Assembly (NCBI GenBank): GCA_006515795.1
Contig: VFMC01000085.1
Coordinates: 9,911 to 17,098, forward strand
Origin: Acidimicrobiaceae bacterium
GTDB lineage: Bacteria; Actinomycetota; Acidimicrobiia; Acidimicrobiales; Ilumatobacteraceae
Length of the DNA: 7,188 bases
Reading direction: 5' to 3'
In this document: in pieces, positions 1-4,862 of the stretch
Position numbering within the stretch: the first letter of the stretch is position 1
Layout of the letters: every line of letters begins with the position of its first letter
Made by a program: the position numbers and the translations under genes
Notes under the pieces: generated by a model
Seen by the model: the letters and a program-made list of their open reading frames with translations, nothing else
Told to the model about the DNA's origin: nothing
The model's database searches: none

Positions 1-1
1 C

Positions 2-334
2 GATCCGGCTCCGCTGCCGCTGCCGCTGCCCGAGCCGCTGCCGATGCCGCCCGAGACCGTCGTGGTCGAACCCGGCTCCGCCGGCGGTAGCAGCAGCGGT
101 GGCGGCAGTGGGGTCGATGGCACGGCAACCTCGCTCGACATCAAGGCCATGGCCGCCCTGCTGATCGGTCTTCCCGAGGCGGAGGCCACCGACGTCGCCT
201 CGGCCAACGGCTGGACGATGCGTGTGGTCCGCATCGATGGTGAAGATCTCGCCGTCACGGCCGACTACTCCGAGACCCGCGTCAACGTGGCTGTCGCCGA
301 TGGTGTCGTCACCGAGGTGCTCTCCGAGGGCTGA
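2..334 (+). CDS. Partial protein with I78-like protease-inhibitor C-terminal domain
   Basis: This is the 3' end of a gene that is open at the left window edge and stops with TGA at 332-334. About 110 residues are visible. They begin with a Pro/Leu-rich stretch (PLPLPLPEPLPMPPE), followed by a Gly/Ser-rich linker near nt 80-110, and then a compact domain of about 65 residues. That domain has the pattern seen in peptidase inhibitor I78 / potato-inhibitor-I-like proteins: a GLPEAEA helix start, NGWTMRVVRIDGE, then DYSETRVNVAVADGVVTEV, where the family has a strand with R-x-N-V and a closing strand. Inhibitors of this family bind serine proteases and are usually secreted or periplasmic. The low-complexity linker suggests a domain tethered to an upstream part that cannot be seen, so a signal peptide or lipobox cannot be tested. 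The family assignment is from pattern memory, and the overall function is unknown. Confidence 0.6.
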   Translation, partial: DPAPLPLPLPEPLPMPPETVVVEPGSAGGSSSGGGSGVDGTATSLDIKAMAALLIGLPEAEATDVASANGWTMRVVRIDGEDLAVTADYSETRVNVAVADGVVTEVLSEG

Positions 335-363
335 GCCGCCGGCTGGACCTTCGGCAGAGGTGC

Positions 364-395
364 CGGTTCCGCGGCGCATGCCAAACGCGGAATCG
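364..395 (+). terminator. Hairpin between the I78-like gene and ffh
   Basis: Positions 364-373 pair with 386-395 as a 10-bp stem with one G-T wobble (366/393), enclosing a 12-nt loop. The core TTCCGCG/CGCGGAA is perfect. It lies 29 nt after the upstream stop codon and 11 nt before the putative -10 box of ffh. No T-tract follows, so it would be a weak or non-canonical intrinsic terminator. A protein-binding site is also possible. Confidence 0.35.
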
Positions 396-406
396 ACAGT
401 GCCGAG

Positions 407-412
407 TAGCCT
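407..412 (+). promoter_or_regulatory. Putative -10 box (TAGCCT) of ffh
   Basis: TAGCCT fits TANNNT and ends 9 nt before the ATG at 422, so transcription would begin at or within a few bases of the start codon. No Shine-Dalgarno sequence lies between them and no convincing -35 is visible. The same box and spacing occur before three other genes in the window. Confidence 0.4.
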
Positions 413-421
413 GGGGCGGGC

Positions 422-1814
422 ATGTTCGATTCGCTGTCGTCACGCCTCGAAGGCGTCATCAAGAAGATCCGCGGCAAAGGCCGGCTCACCGAGTCCGACG
501 TCGACGAGGTCTTGAAGGAGATCCGTACCGCGCTGCTCGAAGCCGACGTCAACGTCGGTGTCGTGCGCAACGTGGTGTCCCGCATCCGCGAGCAGGCCAT
601 CGGCGTCACCCGCAGCCAGGCGATCGACCCCGGCCAGCCTCGGCGGCGAGACTCTCAAGATCACGTATGCAAGTCGGCCACCCACAGTGGTGTTGATGGC
701 TGGTCTTCAAGGTTCCGGCAAGACCACTAATAGCGCCAAGCTGGCCCGTTGGTTCAAGAGTCAGGGAAGGCAACCGCTGCTGGTGGGCGCCGATCTGCAG
801 CGACCAGCCGCAGTGGAACAGCTCCGCACGCTCGGCCGCCAGATCGATGTGCCGGTCTTCAGCGAGCCCGGCGACCCAGTCGCCACTGCTTCCCGCGGCC
901 TGGCCGAGGCCCGGCGCCTCGGCCGCGACGTGCTGATCGTCGACACCGCCGGGCGGCTGTCGATCGACGCCGAGATGATGGCCCAGGTCCGCCAGATCTC
1001 AGGGGCGATCCAACCCTACTACACCTTCCTCGTCATCGACGCGATGACCGGTCAGGATGCGGTGTCAGTCGCCGAGGCCTTCCATGCCACGCTCGCCATC
1101 GACGGCGTGATCATGTCGAAGCTCGACGGCGACGCCCGCGGCGGCGCGGCGCTGAGCGTGAAAGAGGTGATCGGACGCCCGATCGCCTTCGCCTCCACCG
1201 GCGAGAAGATCAACGAGTTCGAGCAGTTCCACCCCGACCGGATGGCCGGTCGCATCCTCGGCATGGGCGACATGCTCACGCTCATCGAACAGGCCGAGCA
1301 GGCCTTCGAGAAGGATCAGGCCGAGGCGGCGGCCGAGAAGCTGCTCGAGGGTGAGTTCACCCTCGACGACTTCCTCGAGCAGATGCAGCAGCTCAAGAAG
1401 ATGGGCCCGATCGGGGGCCTGCTCGGGATGATGCCCGGCATGCCCAAGGAGCTCAAAGGTGCCGAGATCGGCGACGATCAACTGAAGCCGGTCGAGGCGA
1501 TCATCCGTTCCATGACCCCGCTCGAGCGCCGCAAGCCCGAGCTCATCAACGGCAGCCGCCGCACCCGCATCGCCAACGGCAGCGGCACCACCGTCGGCGA
1601 CGTGAACCGCCTCGTGAAGCAGTTCGGCGAGATGCAGAAGATGATGAAGCGGATGGGGGCGATGGCCAGGCCCGGAAAGGGCAAGAAGGGCAAGGGCAAG
1701 CGTGGTGGGGGCTTCGCCGGTATGCCCGGGATGCCCGGTCTGCCCGGCATGCCCGGCATGCCGAACATGCAAGGGATGCCCGGCCTGCCGAGTGGGTTTC
1801 CCGGTGCGAACTAG
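422..1814 (+). CDS. ffh: Signal recognition particle protein Ffh, interrupted by a frameshift
   Basis: Ffh is the SRP54-type GTPase that, with 4.5S RNA, delivers signal-sequence-bearing ribosomes to FtsY at the membrane. The N-terminal four-helix bundle is read from ATG 422 (MFDSLSSRLEG...RLTESDVDEVLKEIR...LLEADVN) to PGQ at about 637. The rest reads in the +1 frame from LGGET at 639 to TAG 1812-1814. It contains the P-loop GLQGSGKTT (702-728), DTAGRL (942-959), SKLDGDARGG (from 1116), and a full M domain with ERRKPELINGSRRTRIANGSG, then a Met/Pro/Gly tail. Intact homologues have about 13 residues (QVIKIVNEEL-like) between PGQ and LGGE. Here a single base separates them, a net loss of about 38 nt. 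Because Ffh is normally essential, a sequencing or assembly error is more likely than a true pseudogene. As written, a ribosome reading from 422 stops near 730. An annotator could call the two halves as separate CDSs. Confidence 0.93.
638..779 (+). other. Frameshift junction and atypical codon patch in ffh
   Basis: Frame 2 ends in PGQ at 635-637 and frame 3 resumes in LGGE at 639, so the break is located to about one base. Directly after it, codon use changes. Of the 43 codons at 651-779, 17 end in A or T (for example TAT, GCA, AGT, CCA, ACA, CTT, CAA, AAT), against 7 of 72 in 422-637. The encoded protein still follows the Ffh family. The coincidence suggests a chimeric join or a small recombination tract. 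Confidence 0.6.
1722..1793 (+). repeat. Tandem 9-nt repeat coding the Met-Pro-Gly tail of Ffh
   Basis: Eight consecutive 9-nt units of the form ATGCCCGGC encode MPG MPG LPG MPG MPN MQG MPG LPS at the extreme C-terminus of Ffh. The unit is in frame, so gain or loss of copies would change tail length without a frameshift. Met/Gly-rich tails are common in Ffh proteins, but the regular triplet periodicity is clear here. Confidence 0.8.
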
Positions 1815-1838
1815 GTAACCTCAGCCGGTTCATTTCTC

Positions 1839-1844
1839 AAGGAG
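1839..1844 (+). promoter_or_regulatory. Shine-Dalgarno AAGGAG of rpsP
   Basis: AAGGAG lies 11 nt before the ATG at 1856. It supports that ATG over the in-frame GTG at 1844, which overlaps the ribosome-binding site itself. It is one of the few strong Shine-Dalgarno sequences in the window. A TANNNT-type sequence (TAACCT, 1816-1821) just after the ffh stop could be a -10 box giving rpsP its own leader, but no -35 supports it. Confidence 0.7.
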
Positions 1845-1855
1845 TGCAGTCCCGC

Positions 1856-2128
1856 ATGGCAGTCAAGCTTCGCCTCACCCGAGTCGGCAAGAAGAAGCAG
1901 CCGCAGTATCGCGTGGTCGCGGCCGACAGCCGTGCCGCGCGTGATGGTCGGTTCATCCAGATCATCGGTACCTACAACCCCCGTACCGAGCCGTCGACGA
2001 TCAGCATCGACAGCGACAAGGCCGTGAAGTGGTTGATGGACGGTGCCCAGCCCACCGAGCGGGTCAAGAAGCTGCTCGAGGTCACTGGTGCCTGGGAGGC
2101 GTTCACCGCCGCCAAGGCCGCCCGGTGA
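1856..2128 (+). CDS. rpsP: 30S ribosomal protein S16
   Basis: The product is a 90-residue S16, a primary binder of the 16S rRNA 5' domain needed for 30S assembly. The sequence shows the family signature at the N-terminus (MAVKLRLTRVGKKKQPQYRVV, with ADSRAARDGRFIQIIGTYNP following), then the conserved A-x-x-W-L-x-x-GAQPT-x-x-V block. Length is typical for the family. The start at 1856 is chosen because the protein then begins exactly at MAVKLRLTR and because AAGGAG is upstream. It follows ffh by 41 nt, and its TGA overlaps the GTG start of khpA (GTGA), so the two are probably translationally coupled. No unusual residues were seen. Confidence 0.97.
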   Translation: MAVKLRLTRVGKKKQPQYRVVAADSRAARDGRFIQIIGTYNPRTEPSTISIDSDKAVKWLMDGAQPTERVKKLLEVTGAWEAFTAAKAAR

Positions 2129-2433
2129 GCAAACCCGCTCACGACGGCGACGGCGATGCCGTAGCCGATGCCGCTCAGGACGACCAGGTGCCTGCGCCGA
2201 TCGCCACCGCCGTGCTCGAACACGTGGTGCGCTCGATCGTCGATGATCCTGCCGCTGTTCGTGTCGAGGGTGCCGAGGGTCGCAACCGGGTTCGTCTCGA
2301 AGTGCGCGTCGGCGACGGCGATCTCGGACGCGTCATCGGCCGCCGTGGCCGCACCGCGCAGAGCATTCGCACCGTGGTCCGTGCGGCCGCGTCGCGTGAC
2401 GGCGTCGAGGTCGACGTCGACTTCGCCGACTGA
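2125..2433 (+). CDS. khpA: KH-domain RNA-binding protein KhpA
   Basis: This is a small single-KH protein of the KhpA (YlqC) family, which binds RNA, often with KhpB, and lies between rpsP and rimM in many Gram-positive genomes. The GTG at 2125 overlaps the rpsP stop as GTGA and yields 102 residues. The KH core covers about residues 28-102. VLEHVVRSIVDDPAAV forms the leading helix, and the GxxG loop is IGRRG at residues 71-75, followed by TAQSIRTVVRAAA. The first 25 or so residues are an acidic Asp/Ala-rich extension not usual in the 75-80-residue family members. Translation may begin downstream, but no better start or ribosome-binding site is seen. The stop precedes rimM by 17 nt. The gene name is given by family and position. 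Confidence 0.92.
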   Translation: MSKPAHDGDGDAVADAAQDDQVPAPIATAVLEHVVRSIVDDPAAVRVEGAEGRNRVRLEVRVGDGDLGRVIGRRGRTAQSIRTVVRAAASRDGVEVDVDFAD

Positions 2434-2450
2434 TCACTGCCGCCTTACCC

Positions 2451-2933
2451 GTGCCAACACCCGACGGCTTGCTCGAAGTCGGCCGCATCGGTCGGGCCCA
2501 CGGGGTCAACGGTGCCGTGTACGTGGCGCTCACATCCGATCGCGATGAGCGACTCGCCGCCGGGGCTCGACTGTTCGACGGTCGCAGCTGGCTCGTCGTG
2601 GTGTCATCCCGCCCGCAACCGCAGCGCAAGTGGGTGGTCCAGTTCGAGGGGGTGAGCGACCGCAACGCCGCCGAACTGCTCACTGGCCGAGTCCTCTCGG
2701 CAGCTCCGGTCGACGACGATGAGGCGCTCTGGGTTCACCATCTCATCGGCGCCCGACTGGTCGATGCCGCCGGAGTGGATCACGGCACATGCGTCTCTGT
2801 GATCGCCAACCCGGCGCACGACATCATCGAGCTCGACTCCGGTCATCTCGTGCCGATCACCTTCGTGGTGTCGCTCGCCGACGGAGTGATCACCGTCGAA
2901 GCCCCCGCCGGCCTGTTCGACCTCCTCGACTGA
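2451..2933 (+). CDS. rimM: Ribosome maturation factor RimM
   Basis: RimM binds S19 and helps mature the 3' domain of 16S rRNA in the 30S subunit. The 160-residue product has the N-terminal RimM barrel (LLEVGRIGRAHGVNGAVYV, residues 7-25; then KWVVQFEGVSDRNAAELLTG) and the C-terminal PRC-barrel domain. The latter runs from about residue 90 (WVHHLIGARLVDAAG...GTCVSVIANPAHDIIEL...LVPITFVVSLADGVITVEAPAGLFDLLD). Length is slightly short of the usual 165-180. The start is GTG 2451, 17 nt after khpA, with no clear Shine-Dalgarno, which is consistent with translation coupled to khpA. In most bacteria trmD follows directly. Here an opposite-strand DUF952 gene intervenes, so the rpsP-khpA-rimM operon probably ends here at the palindrome at 2959-3013. 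Confidence 0.95.
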   Translation: MPTPDGLLEVGRIGRAHGVNGAVYVALTSDRDERLAAGARLFDGRSWLVVVSSRPQPQRKWVVQFEGVSDRNAAELLTGRVLSAAPVDDDEALWVHHLIGARLVDAAGVDHGTCVSVIANPAHDIIELDSGHLVPITFVVSLADGVITVEAPAGLFDLLD

Positions 2934-2962
2934 CACCCCCACCCCCACCCCACCCGAACCCC
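2934..2962 (-). other. C-run tract with G-quadruplex potential on the - strand
   Basis: Immediately after the rimM TGA, the + strand carries C-runs of 5, 5, 4, 3 and 4 bases, separated by A, A, A and GAA (2936-2962). The - strand therefore has five G-runs with loops of 1-3 nt, a textbook G-quadruplex pattern. It would appear as G-rich RNA in the 3' UTR of the DUF952 transcript. The last C-run doubles as the base of the adjacent inverted repeat. Confidence 0.5.
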
Positions 2963-3013
2963 AACTTTGTCGGTCTCGACCGGTTCAACCTGTTCGGACC
3001 GACAAAGTTGGGG
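2959..3013. repeat. 17-bp perfect inverted repeat, candidate bidirectional terminator
   Basis: CCCCAACTTTGTCGGTC (2959-2975) is the exact reverse complement of 2997-3013, with a 21-nt loop. The repeat sits between convergent rimM (+) and the DUF952 gene (-), the usual place for a shared terminator. The right arm and part of the loop code for the last residues of the DUF952 protein, whose TGA (2987-2985) is in the loop. There is no T-tract. The long, AT-containing, perfectly matched arms also resemble a dispersed palindromic element, which cannot be tested within one window. Confidence 0.7.
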
Positions 3014-3323
3014 GTGGGAAGGGGTCGTCGATGTGGACGACGGCGTCGATGTTGAGCGGGCCGTACAGGTGGGGGAACGGCTCGGGAGCCCCAGCCAGCT
3101 GCTCGTACACCAGCGGCGCGGTCAACCGGGTCTCGTCGACGTGCAACAGCACCAGGTTCGTCATGCCGCGGTAGAAGCGCTCGACCACCCCCGGCACCTG
3201 CTGTGGTGTGCTGAGGTGGATGAAACCCTCGTCGGCCAGCTCGACGCCGGTCGTCGACGCCGTGTAGGAGCCTTCGACGCACGAACGAAGCCAGCGATCA
3301 CGGTCGGCGATGTGGAAGATCAT
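2985..3323 (-). CDS. DUF952 family protein
   Basis: The 112-residue product matches the DUF952 pattern: MIFHIADRDRW at the start, then GFIHLSTPQQVPGVVERFYRG, LVLLHVDETRL, APLVYEQ, and FPHLYGPLNIDAVVHI near the end. DUF952 is a small conserved domain of unknown biochemical function, so no reaction is assigned. The ATG at 3323-3321 is supported by GAGG 8 nt upstream (3335-3332). The gene is convergent with rimM and divergent from trmD, with starts 32 nt apart, and interrupts the usual rimM-trmD arrangement. Its last ten or so residues (PTLSVRTG region) are encoded by the inverted-repeat arm and loop and look unlike a conserved DUF952 tail. This suggests the palindrome replaced the original 3' end. 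Confidence 0.88.
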   Translation of the reverse strand: MIFHIADRDRWLRSCVEGSYTASTTGVELADEGFIHLSTPQQVPGVVERFYRGMTNLVLLHVDETRLTAPLVYEQLAGAPEPFPHLYGPLNIDAVVHIDDPFPPPTLSVRTG

Positions 3324-3341
3324 GTGCGGTACCTCACCTCG

Positions 3342-3347
3342 TAGGCT
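3342..3347 (+). promoter_or_regulatory. Putative -10 box (TAGGCT) of trmD
   Basis: TAGGCT ends 8 nt before the GTG start at 3356, the spacing expected for a leaderless transcript. It lies in the 32-nt divergent gap with the DUF952 gene. No Shine-Dalgarno precedes trmD. A -35 is not evident. The box supports trmD having its own promoter after being separated from rimM. Confidence 0.4.
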
Positions 3348-3355
3348 TGCCCTTC

Positions 3356-4090
3356 GTGCGTGTCGATGTGTTCACCATCTTTCCCGATCTCATCGACCAC
3401 TTCTGTGCAGAGAGCCTGCTCGGCAAGGCCCGCACTGGAGGGCTGCTCGAGCTGCGGCTCCACGACCTGCGCGATCACGCCACCGGCGTGCACCGCACCG
3501 TCGACGACTCGCCCTTCGGGGGCGGAGCCGGCATGGTGATGCGGCCGGAGCCCGTCTTCGCATCGGTGGAGGCAGTCGCCCCGGCCCGACCGCTGTTCCT
3601 CCTCGGCCCCGGTGGACGCCGATTCGACCAGTCGATGGCCCGCGAGCTGGCCGCCGGCGGCGGCTTCAGCCTGCTCTGTGGCCGCTACGAAGGCATCGAC
3701 CAGCGTGTCCGTGAGCACCTCGTCGACGATGAGCTGAGCGTCGGCGACGTTGTGTTGAGCGGGGGAGAGGTGGCCGCGTGCCTGGTCATCGAGGCAGTCA
3801 CGCGCCTGCTGCCCGGAGCGATGGGCAATGCCGTCAGCCCCGTGATGGAGAGCTTCGGCGCCGGCGGGCTGCTCGAGGAGCCGCAGTACACCCGTCCGGC
3901 CGAGTTTCGTGATTGGCAGGTACCCGACGTGTTGCGCAGCGGCGACCACGCCCGGATCGCGAGGTGGCGAAGGGCCCAGGCACTGCACCGCACGCTTCGC
4001 TACCGGCCCGATCTGATCGAGGCATCCGGAGGGCTCGGCGATACTGACCGCCGCCTGTTGGAAGAGTTCCCCTCGCTCACCTATCCTTAA
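3356..4090 (+). CDS. trmD: tRNA (guanine-N1-)-methyltransferase TrmD
   Basis: TrmD uses S-adenosylmethionine to methylate N1 of G37 in tRNAs, preventing +1 frameshifting. It acts as a SPOUT-class knotted homodimer. The 244-residue product shows MRVDVFTIFPDLI, DDSPFGGGAGMVMRPEP (residues 50-66), the knot motifs LCGRYEGIDQRV (107-118) and LSVGDVVLSGGE (127-138), VIEAVTRLLPG (144-154), and the C-terminal GLLEEPQYTRP...SGDHARIARWRR. The GTG at 3356 is preferred over an in-frame TTG at 3347 because the family starts at M-R-x-D-x-F-T. One oddity stands out. The catalytic aspartate motif (EDSF, Asp169 in E. coli) reads MESF here, with Glu165 in place of Asp and one extra residue before GLL. The rest of the active site appears intact. 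Confidence 0.96.
   Translation: MRVDVFTIFPDLIDHFCAESLLGKARTGGLLELRLHDLRDHATGVHRTVDDSPFGGGAGMVMRPEPVFASVEAVAPARPLFLLGPGGRRFDQSMARELAAGGGFSLLCGRYEGIDQRVREHLVDDELSVGDVVLSGGEVAACLVIEAVTRLLPGAMGNAVSPVMESFGAGGLLEEPQYTRPAEFRDWQVPDVLRSGDHARIARWRRAQALHRTLRYRPDLIEASGGLGDTDRRLLEEFPSLTYP
4058..4087 (+). promoter_or_regulatory. Candidate promoter inside the trmD 3' end, upstream of rplS
   Basis: TTGGAA (4058-4063; four of six bases of TTGACA) and TATCCT (4082-4087; TANNNT) are separated by 18 nt. The -10 ends one base before the trmD stop codon TAA. Transcription from here would give rplS a leader of roughly 75 nt carrying the repeats at 4089-4122. This rests on sequence pattern only. Confidence 0.3.
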
Positions 4091-4122
4091 CCGTTTCGTT
4101 CCTCAACCGTTCCGTTCGGAAC
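4089..4122 (+). repeat. Direct and inverted repeats in the trmD-rplS gap
   Basis: AACCGTTTCGTTC (4089-4101) is repeated with one mismatch as AACCGTTCCGTTC (4105-4117). The second copy is also the left part of the palindrome GTTCCGTTCGGAAC (4109-4122), which can fold as a 5-bp stem with a 4-nt loop. The gap of 79 nt is long for this window and could be a leader controlling rplS. A regulatory role is inferred only from position. Confidence 0.45.
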
Positions 4123-4169
4123 TGTTCCGCTTTGGCCGCTGGGCCACACCACCGCAGGATGTTCGCGCC

Positions 4170-4517
4170 ATGAAGTCCACCGATCTCGTCGACAACCAGT
4201 ACCTCCGCACCGACCTCCCCGAGTTCGGGCCCGGCGACGAGGTGAAGGTGCACGTGAAGGTCGTCGAGGGCAACAAGGAGCGCGTCCAGGTGTTCCAGGG
4301 CAACATCATCCGCCGTCAGGGCAGCGGTGTCGCCGAGACCTACACGGTCCGCAAGGTGAGCTACGGCGTGGGCGTCGAGCGTACGTTCCCGTTGCATGCC
4401 CCCACCGTGGTCAAGCTCGAGGTTCTGCGCAAGGGCGACGTGCGCCGGGCCAAGCTGTACTACCTCCGCGACCGTTCGGGCAAGGCCGCCAAGATCAAGG
4501 AAAAGCGAGTCGGCTGA
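4170..4517 (+). CDS. rplS: 50S ribosomal protein L19
   Basis: The 115-residue product is a full-length L19, located at the 30S-50S interface of the ribosome. Family motifs are clear: LPEFGPGDEVKVHVKVVEGNKER, VQVFQGNIIRRQGSGVAETYTVRKVSYGVGVERTFPLH, and the closing RRAKLYYLRDRSGKAAKIKEKR. The ATG at 4170 gives the usual N-terminus. AGGA at 4156-4159 is a modest Shine-Dalgarno at 10-nt spacing. It follows trmD by 79 nt, the conserved trmD-rplS order, with a possible promoter and repeats in between. In many actinobacteria lepB and rnhB follow. Here the DUF2469 gene comes 45 nt later instead. Confidence 0.97.
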   Translation: MKSTDLVDNQYLRTDLPEFGPGDEVKVHVKVVEGNKERVQVFQGNIIRRQGSGVAETYTVRKVSYGVGVERTFPLHAPTVVKLEVLRKGDVRRAKLYYLRDRSGKAAKIKEKRVG

Positions 4518-4562
4518 CCAGGTCGGCCACAGCGCTGCTTCGGTGCGGACTGAGCACCCACG

Positions 4563-4862
4563 TTGAGTTCTGACGATCTCGAGAACTTCGAGGCCGAGCG
4601 AGAGCTCCAACTCGCGCAGGAGTATCAAGACGTCGCGGCCATGTTCCGCTACGCCGTCGAGACCGAGCGCCGGTTCTATCTGGCGAACGACGTGAAGGTC
4701 ACCGTCTCCGGTGACGCCGCTCGCCCCGTCATCGAGGTGGAGCTGACCGACGCATGGGTTTGGGACATGTACCGCAAGAGCCGGTTCGTGCCGAAGGTGA
4801 AGGTGCTGACCTTCAAGGACGTCAACGTCGAGGAACTGCCGCCGGCCGACCTGTCGATCTAG
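4563..4862 (+). CDS. DUF2469 family protein
   Basis: The 99-residue product is a close match to the actinobacterial DUF2469 family: SSDDLENFEAERELQLAQEY at the N-terminus, then VETERRFYLANDV and DAWVWDMYRKSRFVPKVKVLTFKDVNVEEL at the C-terminus. The family is small, acidic, probably cytoplasmic, and of unknown function. It typically sits between rnhB and yraN in the trmD-rplS neighbourhood. The TTG start at 4563 aligns with the family's M-S-x-(E/D)-D-L-E start, and no alternative in-frame start precedes it. There is no clear Shine-Dalgarno, and the upstream gap is 45 nt, so it is probably co-transcribed with rplS. Its final 36 codons overlap the only canonical starts available to yraN. Confidence 0.95.
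   Translation: MSSDDLENFEAERELQLAQEYQDVAAMFRYAVETERRFYLANDVKVTVSGDAARPVIEVELTDAWVWDMYRKSRFVPKVKVLTFKDVNVEELPPADLSI

Noticed and set aside
14..46. CTGCCG repeats near the left edge as a non-coding repeat array
   Set aside because: They are in frame and encode the Pro/Leu-rich part of the partial I78-like protein. There are no spacers or regular units as in CRISPR.
422..730. Programmed ribosomal frameshift as an explanation for ffh
   Set aside because: A one-base slip would rejoin the frames but would still leave out about 13 conserved residues. No slippery heptamer or downstream stimulator is visible at 630-640.
1065..1772. Long antisense open frame across ffh (235 residues)
   Set aside because: It is His/Leu/Gly-rich with no recognisable domain, mirrors the codon pattern of the ffh M domain, and has no start signal. 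High GC makes such shadows common.
3347..3355. TTG 3347 as the trmD start
   Set aside because: It would add three residues before the family start and would overlap the last base of the proposed -10 box. GTG 3356 gives MRVDVFTIFP directly.
3320..3988. Long antisense open frame across trmD (222 residues)
   Set aside because: The opposite strand encodes a clear TrmD throughout. The antisense product shows no motif.
4077..4628. Antisense open frame across rplS (183 residues)
   Set aside because: It covers L19 and parts of its neighbours and is only a consequence of strong third-position GC bias.
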